Shown: positions 1 through 6,026 of the stretch, piece after piece
How positions within the stretch are numbered: the first letter of the stretch is position 1
How the letters are laid out: every line of letters begins with the position of its first letter
Source of the DNA: Mucilaginibacter sp.
Lineage (GTDB): Bacteria > Bacteroidota > Bacteroidia > Sphingobacteriales > Sphingobacteriaceae
NCBI GenBank assembly: GCA_028288315.1
Contig: JAQBNY010000061.1
Span: 1-7,810 of the forward strand
DNA length: 7,810 nucleotides
Direction: 5' to 3'
Translations under genes and position numbers: made by a program
The notes under the pieces: model-generated
Database searches by the model: none
What the model saw: the letters and a program-made list of their open reading frames with translations, nothing else
What the model was told of the DNA's origin: nothing

Positions 1-111
1 TGCATAATCCAGAAACCAGTTCTCGTACAGTCCGTCAAGAGAAGTAATTTTATGAAGCTTATTGTCTTCGTTATTTTCAGGAATATCAGGATTGCTTAGA
101 TCGTCGCTCAT
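1..111 (-). CDS. parC: DNA topoisomerase IV subunit A (ParC-like), N-terminal fragment
   Basis: The reverse strand from the ATG at 111 reads 37 codons without a stop to the window edge. After an acidic, Asn/Asp/Glu-rich leader (residues 1-17) comes KITSLDGLYENWFLDYA (residues 21-37). The YxxWFLDYA part is the typical opening of the Bacteroidota GyrA/ParC breakage-reunion subunit, before the first helix of its DNA-gate domain. The catalytic tyrosine and the rest of the gene lie outside the window. ParC pairs with ParE to form the A2B2 topoisomerase IV that decatenates daughter chromosomes. The assignment to ParC rather than GyrA rests on a parE-type gene about 3.1 kb upstream on the same strand and on this leader type in Sphingobacteria. 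GyrA is the main alternative. The bases before the start (ctaacga) show no Shine-Dalgarno motif, as is usual in this phylum. Confidence 0.8.
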   Translation of the reverse strand, partial: MSDDLSNPDIPENNEDNKLHKITSLDGLYENWFLDYA

Positions 112-147
112 TCGTTAGCTAAAAAAATAGATGGGTAAAGATAAGAT

Positions 148-182
148 AATGTGCAGATATGTAAATGTGCAGATATGCAGAT
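148..182. repeat. Short tandem repeat, TGCAGAT-containing units
   Basis: The 14-mer aatgtgcagatatg occurs at 148-161 and again at 164-177, a period of 16. The heptamer TGCAGAT occurs three times, at 152-158, 168-174 and 176-182, so the units sit 16 and 8 bases apart. The array lies between the divergent starts of parC (111) and the lipoprotein gene (345), nearer parC. It could be a polymorphic microsatellite, part of a family of intergenic repeats, or a cluster of protein-binding sites. The sequence alone does not decide. Confidence 0.7.
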
Positions 183-344
183 TTTATGCACAAAAAGGCA
201 TTGAAGTTTATTGATTAAAAACAGAAACTTAATATATTATTTGAATGTATGGGTAACAATTCACCACCCAAAAAAAGGGATAAGTTATAAGTGAAGTATT
301 CTTATGGTATATTTAATTAATATAAACACCTAAAAACTAAAGCA

Positions 345-869
345 ATGAAAAAAGGTCACCTGTTATTACTGGCGCCATTGTTAATGGTAGCCTGCCAAAC
401 CAAACCTATTGCAAAGGCCGCAACTATCAAGGCCGATTCAACACTGCCATATTCTTTAACTAAGGAGCGCACCTGGCAAATGAATGCCGACAAACACAAT
501 TTGCAAACAGCTTTGACTATGCTTAAAGCTTTTGAAACTAACGATACCACTGCCATGAGGGGCTTAATTGCCGATAGCATTCATGTATATTATGAAGGCG
601 GTGAATTTAAAGGAACGCGTGCAGAATTTTTAAAGGCAATTAAGCAGGAAATGGATATGCGTAAAAGCGTGCATGTTGATATGGAAGATTGGGAATCAGT
701 AATTGATAAAGATAAAGGTGAAGAATGGGTGAGTATGTGGTATAAACAAAAGTGGCAAAATGATAAAGGTAAAACCGACTCACTGCAGGCATATAACGAT
801 GTTCAGTTAAAGGGAGGGAAGCTGGTAAGATGGGTAGACTATGCCCGCCATTACACACCAAGAAAATAA
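345..869 (+). CDS. Lipoprotein with an NTF2/SnoaL-like domain
   Basis: The 174-residue product starts with MKK, a hydrophobic stretch (residues 5-16) and the lipobox M14-V15-A16-C17. It should therefore be cleaved by signal peptidase II and lipid-anchored at Cys17 in the cell envelope. Residues about 46-170 have the pattern of an NTF2/SnoaL-like alpha+beta cone: a long amphipathic helix, then short strands with IHVYYEGGEFKG, a helix with EFLKAI, and paired strands with EWVSMWYKQKW and VQLKGGKLVRWVDY. NTF2-like lipoproteins of this size are common in Bacteroidota and usually have no known ligand. I see no catalytic residues to assign. The start ATG is preceded by the A-rich taaaaactaaagca. A box TATATTTA at 308-315 is one base off the Bacteroidota -7 consensus. 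The gene is convergent with the DUF1905 gene. Its family is fairly sure and its function is unknown. Confidence 0.8.
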   Translation: MKKGHLLLLAPLLMVACQTKPIAKAATIKADSTLPYSLTKERTWQMNADKHNLQTALTMLKAFETNDTTAMRGLIADSIHVYYEGGEFKGTRAEFLKAIKQEMDMRKSVHVDMEDWESVIDKDKGEEWVSMWYKQKWQNDKGKTDSLQAYNDVQLKGGKLVRWVDYARHYTPRK

Positions 870-902
870 TAACGAAACCCGCTAACAACGGGCTTTGTTA
901 TT
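868..902. terminator. Bidirectional hairpin terminator between convergent genes
   Basis: The stem pairs AATAAC (868-873) with GTTATT (897-902), AAA (875-877) with TTT (894-896), and CCCG (878-881) with CGGG (889-892). One bulged base lies on each side (G874, C893) and the loop is 7 bases (882-888). T-rich sequence flanks the stem in both directions, so it can end transcripts from either side. The stem contains parts of both stop codons: TAA at 867-869 for the plus gene and 900-898 for the minus gene. Confidence 0.6.
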
Positions 903-1413
903 CCCTCAGCTTTTTCTGTTCGCGTAACATCATACCGTAATCCATTCGTCTAACTGCAGCATTAATAGTATGGGCTATGCGGTTGGCCCGGGTTTGCTCT
1001 GTTTTGGCATCATTTATCCATTTAATAAAATAGCCCTGGTGCGATTTGGCAAGGCCGTTAAAAAACTCAAACGCCTCGGGGCTCTCAAAATCAAAGCATT
1101 CCTGCAAATCTTCGGGCATTTCAACTTTATAATCAGTATCAAGCTCCAGCCTTACCCGCAGCATGGCGCCCCTGCCTTTGCGGATGCCTTTACGTATCTC
1201 TTCCCTTAAAGCCATAATAAATTTACCCTCACCTATAGGCATTAAAGCCATACCGGTAACGGCATATTCATCAAGCCAACCCCTTACCCTGAAAGATTTT
1301 TTATTGCCGGGTTTAATTTCCTGAGCCACATCGACAGGAATTTCAATATAAGTCCAGCCGGTTTTTTCGCCTTGCTCACCAAATTGTAAAATGATGGTAT
1401 TGTAATCAACCAT
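898..1413 (-). CDS. DUF1905 / YdeI-OmdA family protein
   Basis: This 171-residue cytoplasmic protein has no signal peptide or membrane segment. Residues about 4-95 match the DUF1905 pattern: an opening GEKTGWTYIEIP (15-26), a PGNKKSFRVRGWLD stretch (35-48), a glycine-rich MPIGEGKFIMAL (58-69) and strongly basic IRKGIRKGRG (73-82). Residues about 103-165 match the helical YdeI/OmpD-associated (OmdA) domain, with the conserved aromatic and basic pattern GYFIKWI...TRANRIAHTINA. The two domains often occur together in Bacteroidota proteins of this size. Their biochemical role is not established. Some YdeI-named proteins have been linked to bacteriocin or antimicrobial-peptide resistance, but that should not be transferred here. 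The ATG at 1413 starts right where the family normally starts. A perfect -7 box lies only 4 bases upstream of it, which suggests a leaderless transcript. Confidence 0.85.
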   Translation of the reverse strand: MVDYNTIILQFGEQGEKTGWTYIEIPVDVAQEIKPGNKKSFRVRGWLDEYAVTGMALMPIGEGKFIMALREEIRKGIRKGRGAMLRVRLELDTDYKVEMPEDLQECFDFESPEAFEFFNGLAKSHQGYFIKWINDAKTEQTRANRIAHTINAAVRRMDYGMMLREQKKLRE

Positions 1414-1417
1414 AGCC

Positions 1418-1425
1418 CAAATATA
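1418..1425 (-). promoter_or_regulatory. Bacteroidota -7 promoter box, TATATTTG
   Basis: The minus strand reads TATATTTG here, a perfect match to the TAnnTTTG -7 element of the Bacteroidota housekeeping sigma factor. The box ends 4 bases before the ATG of the DUF1905 gene, so the transcript would begin at or next to the start codon. I see no clear TTTG -33 element 19-21 bases upstream (that stretch reads TTAA), which weakens the call. An 8-bp match with two free positions also occurs by chance in AT-rich DNA. Confidence 0.4.
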
Positions 1426-1553
1426 GCCTGTAGAAGAGGTAAAAGTTAAATGTTTGTTAAATACGAAAAATTAACACTTCAAACTGTAACTATATCAGAA
1501 CCGCTTACATCTTATGTATATACAATTTAATTATAACCTTTAATTTATATATT

Positions 1554-1982
1554 ATGAAAACTTTAAAAACAATTATGCTGGGTTTAGTTTTATTAGTTGT
1601 TTGCGGTGTCGCAAAAGCAAATCCTATACCCGAACCTGAAACCCTTACCAAAACCTACGCTGTTAACACATACATTAACGCCATAACCCGGGGCAAATTA
1701 GATGGCTTTAGTGACGTACTTGATCAATCAGTAAAATTTAGCATGCTGCGAGGAGCCGAGATATTATGCTTTGACAAAAAGCAAATGGTTGATTTTATGA
1801 AGAAAGTAAAAAACATACAGCAGGCATGTACCACAAGTATCCATGTGGTTGAAAGCGGTAACGATGTTGCTGTAATACGTGTAGATATGAAATTTGAGAA
1901 CTTTATGCGCAGCAATTATGTAACTGTTGCTAATACCCCCAACGGCTGGAAGATCACCAACGTTCACAGTGTTTTTAAATAA
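1554..1982 (+). CDS. Exported NTF2-like (lumazine-binding-like) protein
   Basis: The 142-residue product opens with a signal peptide: MKTLK, a hydrophobic core (residues 7-19) and a likely signal peptidase I site after A20-K21-A22. Cys17 lies in LLVVCG, but valine at the -1 position makes a lipobox unlikely. The mature part (about residues 29-142) has the order of NTF2-like proteins of the SnoaL/lumazine_bd_2 type: a helix with TYINAITRGKLDGFSDVL, strands with SVKFSMLRG, a helix KKQMVDFMKKV, then strands with TSIHVVESGNDVAVIRVDM and the closing NGWKITNVHSVF. Such small periplasmic proteins are frequent in Bacteroidota and their ligands are mostly unknown. The gene is divergent from the DUF1905 gene, with 140 bases between the starts. 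It is followed by an intrinsic terminator. It shows no close similarity to the NTF2-like lipoprotein at 345-869 beyond the shared fold type. Confidence 0.8.
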   Translation: MKTLKTIMLGLVLLVVCGVAKANPIPEPETLTKTYAVNTYINAITRGKLDGFSDVLDQSVKFSMLRGAEILCFDKKQMVDFMKKVKNIQQACTTSIHVVESGNDVAVIRVDMKFENFMRSNYVTVANTPNGWKITNVHSVFK

Positions 1983-2020
1983 GATTTTTATTAGTTAGTT
2001 AGTTTAGTGTTTTGAGTAGA

Positions 2021-2051
2021 GGGTACTGGAGGTAAGCCAGCACCCTTTTTT
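2021..2051 (+). terminator. Rho-independent terminator after the exported NTF2-like gene
   Basis: GGGT (2021-2024) pairs with ACCC (2042-2045) and CTGG (2026-2029) with CCAG (2037-2040). An A/C mismatch lies between the two stem parts and the loop is 7 bases. TTTTTT follows at 2046-2051, then ATTTT. The T-tract overlaps the stop codon (2052-2050) of the minus-strand SGNH hydrolase gene. In the minus direction the same hairpin lacks a T-tract, so it should act mainly on the plus strand. Confidence 0.8.
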
Positions 2052-2709
2052 ATTTTACAAGCGGCTGTAATACGGCCTGCCATTTATCATAACCTTTGCT
2101 GTTAAGGTGTAGCAGATCGGCTTCAAACAGAGATGAATCTGGCTGCATGGTTTTTGGGTTGAGAATAACCGTTGCCACATCAATATAATGCCCCTGCTTT
2201 TTACCGGTTAAAAAAGCTTTAATTTTTTTATTGGCGATGTTCATCTCTGATAAAAACTTTGCACGGCTGGGGCTAGGTTTAACCGACATAAAATAGATCT
2301 CGGCCTTTGGCAGTTTTGCCTGCAGCATACCCCAAAGCTTTACAAATTCATCTGCAACAAAAGCACCGCTTTTACCTGCCGCTATATCATTTTCGCCGGC
2401 GTATATGAATATCTTGCGTGGCTGATAGGGGAACAGGATGTAAGATGTATAATAATCAACCAACTGCTCCAGTGTGCAGCCGCCAACCCCGCGCCTTATA
2501 ATAGGCTGGCTACTGAACCGCTGTTCCAGATCTGTCCATTTGCGGATAGATGAACTGCCAATGAACAGGATACCGTTCTTTGGCGGCATGTGCAGGCTGT
2601 CCTGCTTTTTAAAATCTCTTATCTCATTATCAAACGGAAAGCCCTGTTGTGCACGGGCGGAGATACCTGCTGTTGCTAAAAAGAAAAGCAGTAGGAATTT
2701 TATTTTCAT
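2050..2709 (-). CDS. Exported SGNH/GDSL-family hydrolase
   Basis: The 219-residue product has a signal peptide (residues 1-20, cleavage after A18-R19-A20) and an SGNH hydrolase domain with all four blocks. Block I is FIGSSSIRKW with likely nucleophile Ser53. Block II glycine lies in RRGVGGCT (72-79). Block III is G105-E106-N107-D108. Block V is D198-L199-L200-H201, giving the catalytic Asp and His. Members are esterases or lipases acting on acyl, acetyl or carbohydrate esters. The closest type I recall is the platelet-activating-factor-acetylhydrolase-like GDSL group of Bacteroidota. The substrate cannot be read from sequence. The signal peptide places it in the periplasm or outside the cell. 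Its ATG overlaps the TGA of the cytidine deaminase gene by 4 bases (ATGA), so the two are almost surely co-transcribed and probably translationally coupled. Their jobs seem unrelated. Confidence 0.9.
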   Translation of the reverse strand: MKIKFLLLFFLATAGISARAQQGFPFDNEIRDFKKQDSLHMPPKNGILFIGSSSIRKWTDLEQRFSSQPIIRRGVGGCTLEQLVDYYTSYILFPYQPRKIFIYAGENDIAAGKSGAFVADEFVKLWGMLQAKLPKAEIYFMSVKPSPSRAKFLSEMNIANKKIKAFLTGKKQGHYIDVATVILNPKTMQPDSSLFEADLLHLNSKGYDKWQAVLQPLVK

Positions 2710-3200
2710 GTAGTTTGTATTAATCTTTCTTCAAAAAACATAAACGGCATAAGGCTTTGCACACCATCAACCACCCAAACCGGGCCATTAATGCAGTATA
2801 ACAATACCTTTAACGGGCTGTTTTGTCTTTTTTCGCATTCGGCCATTACCTGAAGGCATGAGCCGCATGATGTAACCGGCTTTAAAAGAGGAAAATCATT
2901 TGTGTGAGCGGTTACCGCCATGCTCACAATAGGGTCATCAGAATGATTGGCTCCCCAGTGAAACAAGGCTACCCGTTCTGCACACAGACCCGATGGATAG
3001 GCTACATTCTCCTGATTGCTGGCGTGTAATATCTTACCGCTTTTAAGCAATAATGCCGTCCCAACTCTAAATTTTGAATATGGTGAATGTGATGATGTTA
3101 AAGCCTTTTCTGCTTCAAGGCATAAGTTATGGTCCTGGAAGGTTAGCTCATCAACGGAGTCGAATTCTTTAAAGGTTACTTTTATTTCGTGTTCTATCAT
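2706..3200 (-). CDS. cdd: Cytidine deaminase
   Basis: Cytidine deaminase hydrolyses cytidine and deoxycytidine to uridine and deoxyuridine in pyrimidine salvage, using one zinc ion. Numbering from the ATG at 3200 gives 164 residues, the size of the Bacteroidota form. PYSKFRVGTALL (40-51) is the N-terminal substrate-pocket motif and N62-Q63-E64-N65 binds the ribose. C73-A74-E75 holds the first zinc cysteine and the catalytic glutamate, and C112-G113-S114-C115 supplies the other two cysteines. The usual PCGxCRQ motif is changed here to SCGSCLQ: Ser111 for Pro and Leu116 for Arg. I chose the ATG at 3200. A TTG five codons upstream (3215) is in frame but lies inside a hairpin. The gene follows parE by 60 bases and overlaps the SGNH hydrolase gene by 4. 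The SD-like AAGGG sits in the hairpin stem just before the start. Confidence 0.92.
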   Translation of the reverse strand: MIEHEIKVTFKEFDSVDELTFQDHNLCLEAEKALTSSHSPYSKFRVGTALLLKSGKILHASNQENVAYPSGLCAERVALFHWGANHSDDPIVSMAVTAHTNDFPLLKPVTSCGSCLQVMAECEKRQNSPLKVLLYCINGPVWVVDGVQSLMPFMFFEERLIQTT

Positions 3201-3201
3201 T

Positions 3202-3232
3202 TTGTATCCCTTCAAAAAAGAAGGGGATACAA
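3202..3232 (-). promoter_or_regulatory. Long hairpin directly upstream of the cdd start codon
   Basis: On the plus strand TTGTATCCCTTC (3202-3213) is followed by six A and then GAA-G-GGGATACAA (3220-3232). Twelve base pairs form with one bulged G (3223). In the minus-strand transcript the hairpin has a U6 loop and ends one base before the AUG of cdd at 3200. Its 3' arm contains AAGGG at SD distance from the AUG. No T-tract follows in either direction, so it is not a standard intrinsic terminator. It lies in the 60-base gap between parE and cdd. Possible roles are a translational switch for cdd, a processing site in a parE-cdd mRNA, or a protein-binding palindrome. Confidence 0.7.
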
Positions 3233-3260
3233 GATAAGAGTTTCATTTATAAAAAACAAA

Positions 3261-5156
3261 TTACACGGCCACAGGTAAGGCAACACTTTCAACGTCTTCG
3301 GCAACCAATGGATTTATGCTTTCGTCGTCCTTTTCTACCCGTAAATTATTTACAATGTGCTGCTGGCGGGTTGGCGTATTTTTGCCCATAAAATATTCAA
3401 GCAGAGCCTTAATGTTGGCATCTTTCAAGAACACAGGGTCAAGGCGGATATCCTTGCCGATAAACAAACCAAACTCATCTGGCGAAATCTCACCCAAACC
3501 TTTAAAGCGGGTTATCTCGGGCTTTACGCCTAATTTAGCTATCGCATTGCGGCGCTCTTCGTCGCTATAGCAATAAATAGTTTCCTTTTTATTACGCACC
3601 CTAAATAGTGGTGTTTGCAGGATAGATACATGCCCGGCTTTCACCAAATCAGGAAAAAATTGCAAAAAGAAGGTCATCAGCAATAAGCGAATGTGCATGC
3701 CATCCACATCGGCATCGGTAGCAATTACAATATTGTTGTAACGTAAAGCATCAATACCATCTTCAATATTCAGCGCGTGCTGCAGCAGGTTAAATTCCTC
3801 GTTCTCATAAACCACCTTTTTTGTTAGTCCGAAACAGTTTAAAGGCTTGCCCTTTAAGCTAAACACTGCCTGGGTTTGCACATCTCGAGATTTTGTGATA
3901 GATCCGCTTGCCGAATCACCCTCAGTAATAAACAGGGTGGTTTCCTGCTTGCGCTCGTGGTTATCATCAAAATGCAGTTTACAATCGCGCAGCTTGCGGT
4001 TATGTAACGATGCTTTTTTTGCACGATCATTAGCCAGCTTCTTAATACCGGCAATATCTTTCCGTTCGCGTTCTGATTGTAAGATCCTTTTCAGCAAGGC
4101 ATCAGCCACGGCGGGGTTTTTATGCAGATAATTATCCAGTTCTTTCTTCAGGAAATCATTGATGAACCCACGTACCGACGGTCCATCAGGACCAATATTT
4201 TGCGAGCCCAGCTTGGTTTTGGTTTGCGACTCAAACACAGGCTCCTGCACTTTTATTGCAATAGCAGCCACAATAGATGCACGTACATCTGATGCATCAA
4301 ATTCTTTCTTATAAAATTCACGAATAGTTTTCACAACCGCTTCGCGGAAGGCTGCCTGGTGTGTACCGCCCTGTGTGGTATGCTGCCCGTTCACAAAGGA
4401 ATAGTACTCCTCGCCGTATGATTGCCCGTGTGTCATGGCTATTTCTATATCTTCCCCTTTTAGGTGGATGATAGGATAACGCAGGTTTTCGGCATCGGCA
4501 TTTCGGGTAAGCAAGTCATACAGGCCGCGTTCTGATAAATATTTTTGCCCGTTAAAGTTTATGGTAAGCCCAGAGTTAAGGAATACATAGTTCCATATCA
4601 TATTCTCAACAAACTCGGGGATAAAACGGTAATGGCGGAAAATGGTATCGTCTGGCAAAAAGTTAATAGCAGTACCGTTACGTTGTGATGTTTCCTTTTC
4701 GGGATCATCCCTCACCAGTTCACCCTTTTCAAACTCAGCAATTTTGGTGCGGTTGTCGCGGTATGACTGCACAGTAAACGAGCTGGAAAGCGCATTAACC
4801 GCCTTGGTACCCACACCATTTAACCCTACCGATTTTTGGAAAGCCTTGCTATCATACTTACCACCTGTGTTTATTTTTGATACGCAATCAATAACTTTCC
4901 CTAACGGGATGCCGCGGCCATAATCACGAACAGAAACTTTATGATCGCTCATGGTAACCTCAATAGTTTTGCCGGCGCCCATTACAAACTCATCTATTGA
5001 GTTATCAATAATTTCCTTTAATAATACATATACACCATCATCATAGGCAGAGCCATCACCCAACTTACCAATATACATACCGGGACGTAAGCGAATGTGC
5101 TCTTTCCAATCAAGCGAACGGATACTATCGTCATTATAATTTGTATTCTCTGCCAT
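3261..5156 (-). CDS. parE: DNA topoisomerase IV subunit B (ParE-type)
   Basis: ParE is the ATPase subunit of topoisomerase IV and pairs with ParC for chromosome decatenation. The 631-residue protein is full length for the Bacteroidota type. The GHKL ATPase domain shows LRPGMYIGKLGDG (23-35), catalytic Glu48 and Asn52 in KEIIDNSIDE, Asp78 with G80 and G82 in VRDYGRGIP, and the ATP lid GLNGVGTKAVNAL (111-123). QTKTKLGS (311-318) holds the transducer lysine. The TOPRIM domain has E412-G413-D414-S415 and D481-A-D483-V-D485 for magnesium, then RFKGLGEI (550-557) close to the C-terminus. GyrB was considered, but the YIGKLGDGSAYDDGVYVLLKE opening and the presence of parC on the same strand favour ParE. 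A perfect -7 box sits 40 bases upstream, so parE probably has its own promoter. It may be co-transcribed with cdd downstream. Confidence 0.93.
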   Translation of the reverse strand: MAENTNYNDDSIRSLDWKEHIRLRPGMYIGKLGDGSAYDDGVYVLLKEIIDNSIDEFVMGAGKTIEVTMSDHKVSVRDYGRGIPLGKVIDCVSKINTGGKYDSKAFQKSVGLNGVGTKAVNALSSSFTVQSYRDNRTKIAEFEKGELVRDDPEKETSQRNGTAINFLPDDTIFRHYRFIPEFVENMIWNYVFLNSGLTINFNGQKYLSERGLYDLLTRNADAENLRYPIIHLKGEDIEIAMTHGQSYGEEYYSFVNGQHTTQGGTHQAAFREAVVKTIREFYKKEFDASDVRASIVAAIAIKVQEPVFESQTKTKLGSQNIGPDGPSVRGFINDFLKKELDNYLHKNPAVADALLKRILQSERERKDIAGIKKLANDRAKKASLHNRKLRDCKLHFDDNHERKQETTLFITEGDSASGSITKSRDVQTQAVFSLKGKPLNCFGLTKKVVYENEEFNLLQHALNIEDGIDALRYNNIVIATDADVDGMHIRLLLMTFFLQFFPDLVKAGHVSILQTPLFRVRNKKETIYCYSDEERRNAIAKLGVKPEITRFKGLGEISPDEFGLFIGKDIRLDPVFLKDANIKALLEYFMGKNTPTRQQHIVNNLRVEKDDESINPLVAEDVESVALPVAV

Positions 5157-5196
5157 GTTTCAATTAAAAATTCAGGGATGCGAAATGCCCTGGATG

Positions 5197-5204
5197 CAAA
5201 AATA
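5197..5204 (-). promoter_or_regulatory. parE: Bacteroidota -7 promoter box for parE, TATTTTTG
   Basis: The minus strand reads TATTTTTG, a perfect TAnnTTTG match, 40 bases before the parE ATG at 5156. That spacing gives a leader of about 35 bases. The leader contains CAGGG...CCCTG (5173-5192), which could fold into a small 5-bp hairpin with a 10-base loop. No good TTTG -33 element lies at the expected distance. Confidence 0.5.
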
Positions 5205-5230
5205 AATTTCCCACACTTAAATTGGTACTT

Positions 5231-5254
5231 AAATGTGTTAACTTATTAACATTT
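5231..5254 (-). terminator. Imperfect AT-rich inverted repeat between two genes, possible terminator
   Basis: AAATGtgTTAA (5231-5241) and TTAACATTT (5246-5254) are inverted copies around a 4-base loop, with a 2-base insertion in one arm. The repeat starts 7 bases after the stop of the exported unknown gene and precedes the parE promoter region. It could end the upstream transcript, but the stem is weak and no strong T-tract follows. It could equally be an operator-like palindrome. Confidence 0.3.
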
Positions 5255-5260
5255 GTAAGC

Positions 5261-5926
5261 CTATGGTTTAAATTTTATGCAGTTTTTGGCCAGTCCCATA
5301 TTCTTAAAAAACTCGGGGCCTTTTTCGTTGGCAAAGCAAATTGCCAATATAGTACCGGTTTGGGCTTTTTGCAAGGTTATTAACAATGCATATTTGTAGT
5401 GTTTGGTAACTGGCATATCAAGCAGGTTTAAAAGATATGATTTACCGGCATCGGCATTATAAAGTACCGTTACACGCTGAGGTAGGGTACGCACAGCAAA
5501 ATCATGTTCCCCTGTAAAGGCAGCTGCTAGTGCGGTTCCATATCCTAAATAAAGTGAATCGGGGTTAGTTTGCTTAGTATTTTTGTTGCTTAACAACCGT
5601 TCGTAACTGGCATAATTCTCTTTTTGTGATCTCACCTGAAGCCATATTTCAAACTCTTTGCCCGGTAGTTCCATCCCATAGTCAAAAGAATATTCTTCGT
5701 TACTGGGTACTGTTATTTCTTTAAATCCTTCCGGAAAAGTAAATAAAACGTTTGCCTCCGAGGCTGCCAGCATAAAATTATTTAACTGGTTACTTATAAC
5801 AGGAATATTTTTAACCACCGTTACTTCCTGCTTTATTTTAGCCGGATGCTTTTTTCCCTGCGCAAAAACAGATGCACTGCAAAACAACAATATCGCCGTA
5901 AGTAATATTTGTTTAATTTGCTTCAA
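5261..5926 (-). CDS. Exported protein of unknown function
   Basis: I do not recognise the family. The 221-residue product has a clear signal peptide: basic MKQIKQ, hydrophobic ILLTAILLFCSASV and a signal peptidase I site after V20-F21-A22. The mature part is soluble and mixed in charge, with no further membrane segment. FTFPEGFKEITVP (62-74) followed by alternating strand-like stretches (EFEIWLQVRS, VRTLPQRVTVLYNADAG, YKYALLITL, GTILAICFA) suggests an alpha+beta fold, perhaps of the kind in PsbP/DUF1795-like secreted proteins, but this is a guess. Two cysteines remain (C197, C216). The start is a TTG at 5926, because no in-frame ATG lies between the upstream stop and Met52, and a start at Met52 would delete the signal peptide. 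The gene is divergent from the permease gene (100 bases apart) and lies 104 bases upstream of parE on the same strand. Confidence 0.75.
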   Translation of the reverse strand: MKQIKQILLTAILLFCSASVFAQGKKHPAKIKQEVTVVKNIPVISNQLNNFMLAASEANVLFTFPEGFKEITVPSNEEYSFDYGMELPGKEFEIWLQVRSQKENYASYERLLSNKNTKQTNPDSLYLGYGTALAAAFTGEHDFAVRTLPQRVTVLYNADAGKSYLLNLLDMPVTKHYKYALLITLQKAQTGTILAICFANEKGPEFFKNMGLAKNCIKFKP

Positions 5927-6026
5927 AATAGTTTTATTATAAAGGGTAGCAATAATATCAATGATCGAATTTAAACGATTTAAGACAGTAATTAAAATTT
6001 AATTATAAAAATAAACAATTATAATA

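Noticed and set aside
970..1209. Plus-strand 79-codon frame opposite the DUF1905 gene
   Set aside because: It lies wholly antisense to a gene with recognisable domains and shows no family features.
345..1982. A toxin-immunity or defence island made of the two NTF2-like exported proteins and the YdeI-like protein
   Set aside because: The three genes are on alternating strands with separate terminators, no toxin domain is visible, and NTF2-like exported proteins are common housekeeping-type proteins in this phylum.
1991..2006. TTAG repeated three times after the NTF2-like gene
   Set aside because: The repeat is too short and simple to support a feature. It is compatible with chance in AT-rich DNA.
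3201..3215. TTG start for cytidine deaminase at 3215, giving five extra residues
   Set aside because: The ATG at 3200 is in frame, and the TTG falls inside the 3' arm of the hairpin. The extra residues MKGYK add no family motif.
3316..5100. Several plus-strand open frames of 84-94 codons opposite parE
   Set aside because: They are antisense shadows of a highly conserved gene and have no recognisable domain or promoter. The minus frame carries every topoisomerase motif.
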